Shown: piece by piece, positions 45,780 through 54,573 of the stretch
Position numbering within the stretch: the first letter of the stretch is position 1
Layout of the letters: every line of letters begins with the position of its first letter
NCBI RefSeq assembly: GCF_017873415.1
Contig: NZ_JAGGKD010000007.1
Span: forward strand, 1-64,000
DNA from: Methanolobus bombayensis
GTDB taxonomy: Archaea > Halobacteriota > Methanosarcinia > Methanosarcinales > Methanosarcinaceae
Reading direction: 5' to 3'
Length of the DNA stretch: 64,000 bases
The notes under the pieces: model-generated
Told to the model about the DNA's origin: nothing
Database searches by the model: none
Seen by the model: only the letters and a program-made list of their open reading frames with translations
Translations under genes and position numbers: made by a program

Positions 45780-46607
45780 TTGATACTTATTACTCACATA
45801 ATTGTTGATCAGAATCTATGTACAGGCTGCGGTATTTGTGCAAAAGTATGTCCGCCGCGTATAATCGAGCTGTCTGAAGAATCAGATCTTCCACAGGTGC
45901 AGGAAGCAAACGTTTTAAGCTGCATGAAATGCGGGCACTGTGAGGTCTTCTGTCCGTTTCAGGCACTGACCCTGGACCTGCATCCTGATGAGAAAGTCGC
46001 ACTGCCTGCCGGTGTTGGTGATATCTCAACTGAGGATATAGGCCTCTATCTTAAGAAACGCAGGTCAGTGAGGCATTTTACAAAAGAACCTGTGCCAAGG
46101 GAGAAAATACTTGAGATACTTGGCATTGCCCGCTATGCTGCATCGGCAACCAATGGCCAGCCGGTTCAGTGGCTGGTTGTTCATGATCCGGAGAAAGTCA
46201 GAAGGATTGCCGAACTCACGATCGAATGGATGAAAAGCCTTGTGAACACCTCTCATCCGATGAGTGGCTACGTACCTTCACTGATCTCAGCATGGGATGA
46301 TGGACATGATATCATCTGTAGGGATGCTCCACATCTGCTTTTCGCACATATTCCTGAAGAAAATCCGATCGCATCTGTTGATGCTATAATCGCCCTCACG
46401 CATTTTGATATCACAGCACCGGCATTTGGAGTAGGTACCTGCTGGGCAGGTTTTGTTGCTGCAGCGGCCACATCTTACGAACCTCTTCAGAAAGAACTTG
46501 GTTTGCCGGCAGGAAGGAAAACTGCTTATGCGATCTTATTCGGGAATCCTCTGTATAAAATCTATGGAATCCCTCGCAGAAAGCCTCTCGAGGTTACGTG
46601 GCAGTAA
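45780..46607 (+). CDS. ferredoxin-nitroreductase fusion protein
   Basis: The N-terminus holds two [4Fe-4S] motifs (CTGCGICAKVCPP and CMKCGHCEVFCPF), and the rest (about residues 90-275) is a nitroreductase-fold FMN domain (KKRRSVRHFTKEPVPREKI, YAASATNGQPVQWLVV). Such fusions pass electrons from ferredoxin to FMN. The start is unclear: CAGGAG at 45774-45779 is a good ribosome site, but the next in-frame codons are TTG 45780 and non-standard ones; TTG 45747 is also open. The substrate is unknown. It differs from the stand-alone nitroreductase at 14327 by the ferredoxin part. Confidence 0.88.
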   Translation: MILITHIIVDQNLCTGCGICAKVCPPRIIELSEESDLPQVQEANVLSCMKCGHCEVFCPFQALTLDLHPDEKVALPAGVGDISTEDIGLYLKKRRSVRHFTKEPVPREKILEILGIARYAASATNGQPVQWLVVHDPEKVRRIAELTIEWMKSLVNTSHPMSGYVPSLISAWDDGHDIICRDAPHLLFAHIPEENPIASVDAIIALTHFDITAPAFGVGTCWAGFVAAAATSYEPLQKELGLPAGRKTAYAILFGNPLYKIYGIPRRKPLEVTWQ

Positions 46608-46722
46608 TGTTATTTCGAGATTTACCCGAATGCCTTTAAAAAGAACTTTAGTTAAAAATTAATACAACATCCCGGTCTAAAAAGTAAGTTAGTCCTGCAA
46701 TGATCTTACAGGAATATCTTAT

Positions 46723-47226
46723 TTATGCAAATGGGTGTTCTGCACTGTCCTTTTTAGCAAGTGCTTCGTCAACGGTAGGAGTGCCATCAACTGCACGCTT
46801 GATCGCAAGCTTTGTAGCTTCGTAGTTGAACTCGTAGATCTTATCCTTGTCCTGTGCATCCCACTGGATGAATACTGAAACAATGATAAGCAGGTCTTCA
46901 GCTTCTTCCTTTGGAATTACTCCTTCATCGACACTGTCCATCACAGCTTTTGCAATGGATGCCTGAGCAGGTCCGAACATCAGGGCTGCCTGGCCTACAT
47001 TTTTCATTGTCACCTTGTTTACAAGGAGTGTTGCAGGTTTTGGTGTCACGTTTGGTTCAAGTACAGCGAGTAAAGGAGAGTGTCCTTGTCTTGGCATTGC
47101 AAGTGAATTCATAAATGCATTCTCAACAGCACTTCCTTTTCTTCCTATCACAAGGTCTATATGTGCAACTTCCGGTCCTTCACCAACTAATGCTTCGCCT
47201 ACAAGACTATTTACTATCTTTGTCAT
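46723..47226 (-). CDS. fae: formaldehyde-activating enzyme (Fae)
   Basis: A 167-residue Fae: LVGEALVGEGPEVAHIDLVIG with the catalytic His, NSLAMPRQGHSPLLAVLEPN, and KYEFNYEAT-like end (IYEFNYEATKLAIKRA). Fae condenses formaldehyde with tetrahydromethanopterin (or sarcinapterin) to methylene-H4MPT, protecting the cell and feeding the C1 pathway. It is divergent from an HxlR-type regulator; in Bacillus HxlR controls formaldehyde fixation, so a formaldehyde-response pair is plausible here (inference). Confidence 0.95.
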   Translation of the reverse strand: MTKIVNSLVGEALVGEGPEVAHIDLVIGRKGSAVENAFMNSLAMPRQGHSPLLAVLEPNVTPKPATLLVNKVTMKNVGQAALMFGPAQASIAKAVMDSVDEGVIPKEEAEDLLIIVSVFIQWDAQDKDKIYEFNYEATKLAIKRAVDGTPTVDEALAKKDSAEHPFA

Positions 47227-47374
47227 ATTATCTCCTCAATCAGAACTTCGCAGAAATGCGTTGTATGATATTTTATACATGGTACATTTCTACCGTTCCT
47301 TATTTTCACATCACCACATATCATGAGAACATATAAATACTTAATCTAACCATTTGGTAACCTGGTGAGAAATT
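47227..47374. promoter_or_regulatory. divergent fae/hxlR-type promoter region
   Basis: 148 bases between two divergent genes. A TATA box for the regulator (CATATAAATACTTA, about 47330-47343) is followed by ACCATTTGGTAACCTGGT (47351-47368), which has matching ends and a central GGTAACC and lies at the expected start site, so it is a candidate self-operator. Confidence 0.45.
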
Positions 47375-47752
47375 ATGGGAAACCTGGAACGCAGTCCTAT
47401 AGACATAGCAATAAGACTAATAAGCAAGAAATGGACGCTCAACATCATCAGGGATATGTTCTGTGGGAAAAAGCAATTCAATGAATTCTTAAAAAGCAAT
47501 CCAAAGCTTAGCAGTAAGGTACTGTCTACTAAATTGCGTCAGCTGGAGCAGGACGGGTTAATTGAAAAGATCATTGTGTCCAAGACACCGGTAACCATAG
47601 AATATCACCTGACCAGTAAAGGCAGGAACCTGAACAAAGTGCTTTATGAGCTATCAGGATTTGCATATAAGGAATGTGCGGACGAGTCCACTCCTGTATG
47701 CACAGAACACAGTTATGAGCTGACGAAAGAGTTGTTGAATATAGAGGATTGA
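47375..47752 (+). CDS. HxlR-family winged-helix regulator
   Basis: A 125-residue HxlR-type protein: SPIDIAIRLISKKWTLNIIRDM, KQFNEFLKSNPKLSSKVLST (recognition helix region), LRQLEQDGLIEKIIVSKTPV and VEYHLT-like wing (TIEYHLTSKGRNL). Members respond to aldehydes, quinones or redox stress, often through cysteines; Cys residues occur at FCGKK and in the tail (ECADESTPVC). Divergent from fae. Confidence 0.88.
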   Translation: MGNLERSPIDIAIRLISKKWTLNIIRDMFCGKKQFNEFLKSNPKLSSKVLSTKLRQLEQDGLIEKIIVSKTPVTIEYHLTSKGRNLNKVLYELSGFAYKECADESTPVCTEHSYELTKELLNIED

Positions 47753-47851
47753 AAATAGTTTGTAAAAGTCCTCAGGTACAATAAGTTTCCAGTTTTTTAC
47801 TCGTAAATATGGAAAAAAATAATGGCAAGATTGGAAATGTTTGTTCCAATC

Positions 47852-49012
47852 TTATTTATTCTCTCTGCGGTGGATGGAATACATCTGGATCTTCTTCATC
47901 TTTGCAAGGTTAAGGGCGTTCTTCATTTCCTTTTCCTCAAGCAGACGGGCATCAATGTAACCATTGTCCACTGCCTCGTTGAAGATCTCATAGCCAATGC
48001 CGGAACGTGCAAGCACAGTGGTCCATCCCTGAGCTGTACCTACACCACCGAATGAAATGTCAGCATTCTCAGCAGCCATATCCGTACAGTATTTGCATGA
48101 ACTGCTCCTGTACTGGTCAAACTCCTCAAGTGGGAACACCCTGAGTTCCTCAGGTGTCTGGAATTCGAACTTACCCTTGCGGATCTTCATAGATTCAATA
48201 TCAGCAAGATTCATATTCCTGCTCTCTATGAACTCCCTGATGCCTTCGTAATAGAAAGTATCCATGCAGAACAGACCCATTTTAAGGATATTAGCTCTCA
48301 TGAAATGGTGCAGGAAACCCTGCGGACTTTTCTGCATCTTCGTAACCGCATCGATATTACAGCTCGGACCTACAAAGGCGATACTTCTCATGCCTTCTTT
48401 TACGGCATCCATCAAAGGTTTAAGCGTCATGCTGTGACTGTAAATGCTGCCTGAACCTTCAAGGATGTCCTCATAGGTCTTTGCAACAATAGGAACAGGT
48501 TTCCATGGTTCTTCCTCAGACTTTGTTGTTACTATGGCACAGTCGATAAGTCCTGCATCCAATGCATATCCGAGCATGGCGGTCACAACTCCTCCGTCCT
48601 GTCCTTTCATTCCGGAAAGAGCAGACTTCGCACAGTAAGCATTACGCAGCTTACCAACAAGTCCGGTCTCAGTTGTGATTGTCCTTGGACATTGATTGTA
48701 ACAAAGGCCACATGCAGTACATTTGTCTACAAGTTTGGGCTGTTCATTCTTGATAACAATGGAATCACAGGAAGCAGTGCAAGCCCCACAAAGAGTACAG
48801 ATTCCAGGTTTGATGATCTCTTTCCTGAGTTTTCCAAAAGAAATTTTTTCTTTTTCAGCAATGGATCTCTTCAGGCGTACAACTCTTTTTTCAACAATAC
48901 CAAATTTGTCTTTACATTCAGACGAGCAGAAACGATATTTTTTCCCTGCATAATCCATAGAATATGAGGTGTCTTCCTGCACTTTAGTTTTACAGATAGG
49001 ATCGATAGGCAT
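47852..49012 (-). CDS. FrhB-like F420-dependent oxidoreductase subunit with N-terminal YHS domain
   Basis: A 386-residue three-part protein. Residues 1-40 are a YHS/TRASH-type metal-binding domain (MPIDPICKTKVQEDTSYSMD, then YRFCSSECKDKFG). Residues 60-115 hold two [4Fe-4S] motifs (ICTLCGACTASCDS and KCTACGLCYNQCPR). The rest is the FrhB/FpoF fold that binds F420 and FAD (GQDGGVVTAMLGYALD, VGPSCNIDAVTKM, KYCTDMAAENADISFGGVGT). It would pass electrons between F420H2 and iron-sulfur partners. It is divergent from a siroheme reductase; in Fsr the same two modules are fused. A YHS head on an FrhB protein is not the usual layout. Confidence 0.85.
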   Translation of the reverse strand: MPIDPICKTKVQEDTSYSMDYAGKKYRFCSSECKDKFGIVEKRVVRLKRSIAEKEKISFGKLRKEIIKPGICTLCGACTASCDSIVIKNEQPKLVDKCTACGLCYNQCPRTITTETGLVGKLRNAYCAKSALSGMKGQDGGVVTAMLGYALDAGLIDCAIVTTKSEEEPWKPVPIVAKTYEDILEGSGSIYSHSMTLKPLMDAVKEGMRSIAFVGPSCNIDAVTKMQKSPQGFLHHFMRANILKMGLFCMDTFYYEGIREFIESRNMNLADIESMKIRKGKFEFQTPEELRVFPLEEFDQYRSSSCKYCTDMAAENADISFGGVGTAQGWTTVLARSGIGYEIFNEAVDNGYIDARLLEEKEMKNALNLAKMKKIQMYSIHRRENK

Positions 49013-49257
49013 CTTAATCTCCCAGGATCGCGGATGTCCTTAGTATAATTCGCATATTGTTCTTATTGTATAAAACTAAATTTGAATTTAATAATCGTGA
49101 TGGTTCGCTGCATAATGATTATTAGTTATAATTATTATTTATGAGGAAATTCGGGGCACAATGTTTTTACACAATACAATATATCAAGTAAACTTGTTTT
49201 CAGAGAACTGGATATATTTCATAGCATTATTCAGTAAAACTACCAACTGGAACAGAA
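49013..49257. other. divergent promoter region of FrhB-like and siroheme reductase genes
   Basis: 245 bases of AT-rich DNA with TATA-like stretches near 49130 and 49210. No gene, no clear operator. Confidence 0.4.
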
Positions 49258-50127
49258 GTGACCCAAATGGTAAAAACAAATGCAAACAAAGACCTGCTTA
49301 AGGAGAAAGGTTTTCTTTCCCAGAGGCAGGAAGATTTCTTTTCAATGCGCCTGCATGCAGCAGGTGGAAACGTGACATCCGACTACCTCCGGGCAGTTGC
49401 AGATGCAGCAGACCATTATGGCAAAGGTTATGTTCACATAACCTCGCGTCAGGGTATTGAAATACCGTTCGTCCATCTGGACAATACCGAAGCTGCCAGA
49501 AATGATATGGATTCTAATGACATCGGTCCCGGAGCTTCAGGAAAGAAAATACGTGCCGTAGTTGCCTGTCAGGGAGACAGGGTATGCAAACGCGGACTCA
49601 TCGACTGCCAGGGAATATGTGAAGAAATAGATGACCTCTATTTTGCAGAACCTGTACCATACAAATTCAAGATAGCAGTAACAGGATGTCCTGCGTCATG
49701 TCTCAAGGTCCAGGAGAACGACTTCGGTATCATGGGATTCTGTGAACCGGTCTTTGTGGAAGAGAATTGTATAATGTGCAGAGCGTGTGAGAAAGCATGC
49801 GGCTCATCTGCCATCACAATAGAAAACGGTAGTCTCTATCTGGATATGCACAAATGCGTGTCCTGTGGGTCATGCATCAGAGCATGCCGTAAGGATGCTA
49901 TGCAGAATCAGGAGCAGGGATTCACTATATTTGTCGGTGGGAAAGTAGGTAAAAAGCCACGCATGGGTGATATGCTGCTCAGAACCACGGACAGGTCTGT
50001 GATTTTCGATGTGCTCGAAAAATCCGTGAATTACTATCGTGAAACCGCTCTGGAAGGGGAAAGACTCGGTGATGTGATCGACCGTGTAGGCCTTGATGAA
50101 TTCAGGGAAACAATAAAGTATCCCTGA
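49258..50127 (+). CDS. small siroheme/[4Fe-4S] dissimilatory sulfite reductase-like protein
   Basis: About 289 residues (GTG 49258; ATG 49267 also possible). N-terminal LSQRQEDFFSMRLHAAGGNV and GKGYVHITSRQGIEIPFV are the sulfite/nitrite reductase half-domain; the siroheme-cluster cysteines are ACQGDRVC (C-x5-C) and CPASC (C-x3-C). A ferredoxin insert with two [4Fe-4S] motifs follows (CIMCRACEKACG and CVSCGSCIRACR). Such short Dsr-like proteins are common in methanogens; some may reduce sulfite, others have unknown substrates. Together with the divergent FrhB-like gene it resembles a split version of Fsr. Confidence 0.88.
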   Translation: MTQMVKTNANKDLLKEKGFLSQRQEDFFSMRLHAAGGNVTSDYLRAVADAADHYGKGYVHITSRQGIEIPFVHLDNTEAARNDMDSNDIGPGASGKKIRAVVACQGDRVCKRGLIDCQGICEEIDDLYFAEPVPYKFKIAVTGCPASCLKVQENDFGIMGFCEPVFVEENCIMCRACEKACGSSAITIENGSLYLDMHKCVSCGSCIRACRKDAMQNQEQGFTIFVGGKVGKKPRMGDMLLRTTDRSVIFDVLEKSVNYYRETALEGERLGDVIDRVGLDEFRETIKYP

Positions 50128-50219
50128 TTAGTATCTTTCATATATCATACTAAATACATGCCGGAATTCTATAAAGTTCCGGCAGAAAAAACGACCATTA
50201 TTCTGGTATCGGAGCACTC

Positions 50220-51203
50220 ATGAACGCAGAAACCAAAGCTCAACTGATCTCAGTGGGTTCTGTTAATATGGACCCCTCACTTATCCACTGGTTAACCATA
50301 CCCACAGCCGGCCCAGGAGCCGGAAATATTGCTTTCTTTTTTAACTCAGAAGGACACCGTGTCCGTCTCGCTGTAAAAGAGAACTCTCCTCTTGAAGCTA
50401 AAATGGAAGATGGAGAACTTGTGATTAGAAAGGATGGTGTTGAAATTGCACGGGGCAGTATCGAAGAAGAACTCATTCACTGTCCTGACCAGGCTTTCAT
50501 AACAATGTGCGAGCAATGTGTCTTTGACTGTAAGTTCTGTCCGGTTCCAAAACTTGGTGGAAAGGTTAAGAGCATGGATCAGATGCTTGGGATGATAGCA
50601 GAAGCCAACGAAACCGGCAGGATGAAAGCTATTTCAATTACCTCCGGTGTTGAGATATCAGCGGAACATGAGGTAGAACGAGCTGAAAAACTCATTCGCA
50701 GGCTCAGGGTAAAATACAAAGTTCCGATTGGAGTTTCAGTCTATCCAACCGAAGATTCAACCAGCAGACTAAAATTTGCAGGTGCAGATGAACTCAAATA
50801 CAACGTTGAGACAATGGATCGCAAAATCCACGAAGAATTATGTCCTGATCAGGATCTTGAATACCTGCTTGATGCCCTCAGGGAAGGGGTGAAGGTATTT
50901 GGAAAGAATAAGGTATGTTCAAATGTCATAATCGGTCTTGGAGAAACCGATGAATCTGCCGAAAAAGGTATTGAAGAACTCGTTTCTATCGGTGTTGTCC
51001 CAATCCTCAGAGCTGCTGCAAAACATCCTCTGCGTGAGGGCGAGGTAACAGTGGAAAGACCATCTGCAGAAAGATTACTTCATCTCAACCGTTTCCTCGA
51101 AGAGAAACTGGATGAACACGGTTTGCGTGCAGACACTTTTAAGACCATGTGTCTGCCGTGCACGGGATGTGATATTAATCCTCATATTGATTTTGAGGAT
51201 TGA
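50220..51203 (+). CDS. radical SAM protein of unknown function
   Basis: A 327-residue protein with radical SAM core C-x3-C-x2-C in CEQCVFDCKFCPVPK; an extra Cys precedes the motif. The TIM-barrel continues with ISITSGVEISAEHE, GVSVYPTEDSTS and NVIIGLGETDESAEKGI. The C-terminus carries a second Cys cluster (MCLPCTGCDINPHIDF) that could bind an auxiliary cluster. It lies 92 bases behind the siroheme reductase, perhaps for siroheme- or cofactor-related chemistry, but I cannot assign a reaction. Confidence 0.82.
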   Translation: MNAETKAQLISVGSVNMDPSLIHWLTIPTAGPGAGNIAFFFNSEGHRVRLAVKENSPLEAKMEDGELVIRKDGVEIARGSIEEELIHCPDQAFITMCEQCVFDCKFCPVPKLGGKVKSMDQMLGMIAEANETGRMKAISITSGVEISAEHEVERAEKLIRRLRVKYKVPIGVSVYPTEDSTSRLKFAGADELKYNVETMDRKIHEELCPDQDLEYLLDALREGVKVFGKNKVCSNVIIGLGETDESAEKGIEELVSIGVVPILRAAAKHPLREGEVTVERPSAERLLHLNRFLEEKLDEHGLRADTFKTMCLPCTGCDINPHIDFED

Positions 51204-51226
51204 TCTATTTTTTTATAGATTCTGCT

Positions 51227-51463
51227 TTAGTTATTTTTTATTCTTTTCTCAATAATACCCGGCCAAATCGAAGCCGCCACTATCATACTGAGAATAAAAA
51301 CAAAGATCATACCTGCAATAATGTCTACCTGACTGTACAGCGGAATATCTCTTGAACCATTCACTGTAAATGAAAGCACTGCAAAAATAACCACAAGTAC
51401 AAGTGAAGAGACAACACTGGCAACGAAAGCATACTTTCCTTTATTTTCCGATAGATAATCCAT
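51227..51463 (-). CDS. small two-span membrane protein
   Basis: A 78-residue protein with two hydrophobic spans (FVASVVSSLVLVVIFAVLSF and IIAGMIFVFILSMIVAASIW) joined by a short polar loop, and a basic C-terminus. GGAGGAGA lies directly upstream of the ATG. It is 16 bases downstream of copA on the same strand, so it may be part of the copper operon. No metal-binding motif is seen. The family is unknown to me. Confidence 0.7.
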   Translation of the reverse strand: MDYLSENKGKYAFVASVVSSLVLVVIFAVLSFTVNGSRDIPLYSQVDIIAGMIFVFILSMIVAASIWPGIIEKRIKNN

Positions 51464-51479
51464 GCAATCGTCTCCTCCT

Positions 51480-54248
51480 TTATTTTATCCTGCTTCTCTT
51501 CATGAGCAGTGAATTGGTCGTAACCGATACAGAACTCATAGCCATGAATGCCGCTGCAAGTTCGGGAGTGATAATGATCTTTGTGATGAAAGGATAAAGT
51601 AATCCCGCTGCGAGTGGAATTCCAATACTGTTGTAACCAAATGCCCAGAACAGGTTCTGTTTGATCTTGTTCATTGTCAGACGGCTAAGTCGGATAGATG
51701 CCAGCACATCCCTGAGATCGTTCTTTATCAGAATTATTTTTGCGGATTCCATTGCGATATCGGTTCCCGCTCCCATGGCAATTCCAATGTCGGATTGTGT
51801 CAGTGCAGGTGCATCATTGATACCGTCACCAACCATTGCAACAATCCTTCCTTCATCCTGAAGCTTTTTAATTTCTGAAGCCTTGTCTCCTGGAAGAACC
51901 TCAGACAACACTCTCTTAATTCCAAGCTGTTTTGCAATGGCATCTGCAGTTCTCCTGTTGTCACCGGTTATCATTACAACTTCAATATCCATTTTTTGAA
52001 GTTTCTCAACGGCTTCCTTTGAGTTCTCTTTGAGTGTATCTGCAACGGCAACAAGTCCGATTGCCTGCCCGTCCTTTGAAACAATCATGGCAGTCTTGCC
52101 TTCTGATTCGAGTTTTTCCATATCAGAGTTCAGTGATGAGCTGTCAATTCCGTTGTCTTCCATTAGTTTGCGGGTTCCAAGTAATAACATGCTGTCATCA
52201 ATTGTAGCTTCAACCCCGTGTCCTGCAATTGAATTGAAATGCTCAACGTTCTTTAAGGTAAGTTGCTGATCTTCGGCAGCTTTAACAATTGCTTCTCCAA
52301 GGGGATGTTCAGAGCCTTTTTCGGCACTTGCTGCGATAGATAACACTTCATTCTCATTGTGTCCGGCAGTCAGTACAACATCTGTAAGTTCCGGTTTGCC
52401 TTTAGTGAGTGTGCCGGTTTTATCAAACACAATTGTGTCTATTTTCAGTGTTGTTTCCAGGGCTTCCCCGCCTTTGATAAGAATTCCATTCTCTGCTCCT
52501 TTGCCAGTACCAACCATGATAGCGGCAGGTGTTGCAAGTCCAACAGCACATGGGCATGAAATTACAAGGACTGTGATCGAGATGAGCAGTGAGAACAGGA
52601 ATGGGCTGGCTATTCCTGAGTTGATCGCAACACTGAATTGTTCATATCCTACAAAATACCAGAAGAAAAATGCTGCAAGTGCGATCACATGAACTACAAG
52701 AATAAAGTGACCTGCAACAACATCGGCAATACGCTGTATTGGTGCCTTTGAGTTCTGGGCATTTTCCACAAGCTCGATTATTCTGGCAAGGGTTGTGTCA
52801 GCACCAACATTTGTTGCCCTGAATTTCAGTGCTCCTGACTTATTAATAGTAGAACCGATAACCATATCCTTTACACTTTTTTCAACAGGTATGCTCTCGC
52901 CTGTTATCATGGATTCATCAATTGCAGAAGAGCCTTCAATAACAATGCCATCAACCGGGACCTTCTCACCAGGTCTGACAAAAACGATGTCATCAACCTG
53001 TACATCCTCAACAGGAATTTCCTTTTCCTCACCTGCAATGATGATACGTGCGGTCTTTGCCTGAAGTCCAATAAGTTTCTTTATGGACTCTGATGTCCTC
53101 CCCTTTGCCCTTGCTTCAAGGTATCTTCCAAGTGTTATGAAAGTGATAAGCATCACAGCGGTGTCGTAGTATACATGCTCATATCCTGGACCAAGATTAA
53201 GGTAGGTGGCTGCAATACTGATTACATAAGCTGCGCCAGTTCCGGTTGCAATGAGCAGGTTCATGTCGGTAACGCCGTGTTTCAGGCCTTTGTAAGTACC
53301 AACAAAGAACTGTCTTCCCGGGAATACCATCACAATAGTTGCCAGCAGGAACAGCAGGTTCTTGTCTGAAAAGAAACCAGGTACAAAACCAAAGTATGCC
53401 GGGAACATATTGCTCATGTTTCCAAGCATAATGGGGATAAGAATTACAATAGATATCAGCAGGTTGTTCTTCTGGTCACGTATCTCTTTTTCTCTTTCTT
53501 TTCGTTCCCTGTCCTCAGCTTCATGTCTGTCAGCCGGCAGGGATGCTGAATATCCTATGACTTCAATGGCATTTCTCATCTCATCAACAGAGATAAGTGA
53601 TGAGTTGTACTCTACCTGTGCTCTTCCGGTTGTGATATTCACATTTGCGGAACTTACGCCTTTGAGTCGTTTAAGTACTTTTTCTACATTCTGTGAACAT
53701 GAGGCACACTTCATTCCTCCGACCTCAAGCACGGCCCTGTCCCTCACTACATGGTAGCCAATTCCTTCAATGGCCTTTTCCATATCTTCAAGACTGACAA
53801 GTGCAGGATCATAATTGACTGATGCTCTCTCCATTGGCAGGTTTACTGAGGCCGATGTCACACCATCCAGTTTCTTCAGTGCTCTTTCTACATTCTGTGA
53901 ACATGCAGAGCATTGCATTCCAGAAACCTTGAAGGCGACTTCTTTGACAGAGCCGGATTGGGTTTTATTTCCTTCCGCTTCCTCATCTTCTATTATGATC
54001 GGACATGCAGCTTCCTCATTTTCATCAGGAACTGTACATGTATCTTCTCCAACTTCATATCCTGCATCTATAATTGCCTGTTTGATTTCATCAAGAGCTA
54101 CTGTGTCCGGATTAAAATCAACAGATGCATTTTCCTCCTCCAGGCTGACTTCAGCAGAGTTCACCCCTCCAAGAGCCGATATTGAATCAGTAACGCGCTT
54201 ATGACAATGCATGCACATCATGCCATAGACTTTGATAATAGCTTTCAT
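51480..54248 (-). CDS. copA: copper-exporting P1B-type ATPase CopA with three metal-binding domains
   Basis: A 922-residue heavy-metal ATPase. Three N-terminal HMA domains carry CMHC (Cys12/15), CSAC (Cys113/116) and CASC (Cys181/184). The membrane CPC motif ([20 protein letters not shown]) is that of Cu+ pumps; the phosphorylation site [12 protein letters not shown], the [12 protein letters not shown] and [16 protein letters not shown] blocks are complete. Ends with family membrane helix [13 protein letters not shown]. It exports Cu+ (or Ag+). A copper chaperone is encoded 40 bases upstream, so they form one operon. Confidence 0.95.
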   Translation of the reverse strand: MKAIIKVYGMMCMHCHKRVTDSISALGGVNSAEVSLEEENASVDFNPDTVALDEIKQAIIDAGYEVGEDTCTVPDENEEAACPIIIEDEEAEGNKTQSGSVKEVAFKVSGMQCSACSQNVERALKKLDGVTSASVNLPMERASVNYDPALVSLEDMEKAIEGIGYHVVRDRAVLEVGGMKCASCSQNVEKVLKRLKGVSSANVNITTGRAQVEYNSSLISVDEMRNAIEVIGYSASLPADRHEAEDRERKEREKEIRDQKNNLLISIVILIPIMLGNMSNMFPAYFGFVPGFFSDKNLLFLLATIVMVFPGRQFFVGTYKGLKHGVTDMNLLIATGTGAAYVISIAATYLNLGPGYEHVYYDTAVMLITFITLGRYLEARAKGRTSESIKKLIGLQAKTARIIIAGEEKEIPVEDVQVDDIVFVRPGEKVPVDGIVIEGSSAIDESMITGESIPVEKSVKDMVIGSTINKSGALKFRATNVGADTTLARIIELVENAQNSKAPIQRIADVVAGHFILVVHVIALAAFFFWYFVGYEQFSVAINSGIASPFLFSLLISITVLVISCPCAVGLATPAAIMVGTGKGAENGILIKGGEALETTLKIDTIVFDKTGTLTKGKPELTDVVLTAGHNENEVLSIAASAEKGSEHPLGEAIVKAAEDQQLTLKNVEHFNSIAGHGVEATIDDSMLLLGTRKLMEDNGIDSSSLNSDMEKLESEGKTAMIVSKDGQAIGLVAVADTLKENSKEAVEKLQKMDIEVVMITGDNRRTADAIAKQLGIKRVLSEVLPGDKASEIKKLQDEGRIVAMVGDGINDAPALTQSDIGIAMGAGTDIAMESAKIILIKNDLRDVLASIRLSRLTMNKIKQNLFWAFGYNSIGIPLAAGLLYPFITKIIITPELAAAFMAMSSVSVTTNSLLMKRSRIK

Positions 54249-54288
54249 TGTTGAAAAGAAAAAGAATTGTTATAAGAATTTTCTAATC

Positions 54289-54498
54289 TCAAGCTACAAC
54301 AGTATAGCCGACATCTGTAACTGCTGCCTTGATAGCATCAAGACTTGCAGTATCAGGGTCAAAAGTTACTGTAGCCTGCTTTGCTTCGAGGTCAACTTTC
54401 ACTTCGCTGACACCTTCTATGGCTACTATGGTTTTTTCCACATTTGCCTGGCAGTGTCCGCACATCATACCTTCGATTTTGATAACTTCTGTTGTCAT
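54289..54498 (-). CDS. copZ: copper chaperone CopZ-like (single HMA domain)
   Basis: A 69-residue HMA-domain protein with metal site GMMCGHC (Cys13, Cys16), the usual length of CopZ/Atx1. It delivers Cu+ to the CopA metal-binding domains or pump. It is the first gene of the copper operon; upstream is GGAG at the usual distance from the ATG, a TATA-like CTTATAAAATAT, and TTCAC-AAGC-GTGAA, a candidate operator at 54546-54559. Confidence 0.92.
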   Translation of the reverse strand: MTTEVIKIEGMMCGHCQANVEKTIVAIEGVSEVKVDLEAKQATVTFDPDTASLDAIKAAVTDVGYTVVA

Positions 54499-54545
54499 AG
54501 TTTTTGAGTCTCCTATATTTTATAAGGGCTGCTAATTATATAGGT

Positions 54546-54559
54546 TTCACGCTTGTGAA
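54546..54559 (-). promoter_or_regulatory. inverted repeat upstream of the copper operon
   Basis: TTCAC-GCTT-GTGAA, perfect 5-bp arms, about 15-20 bases upstream of the TATA-like box of copZ. It may be an operator or activator site for copper control. No copper-responsive regulator gene is recognised in the window. Confidence 0.4.
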
Positions 54560-54573
54560 GTCTCTACTTTAAT

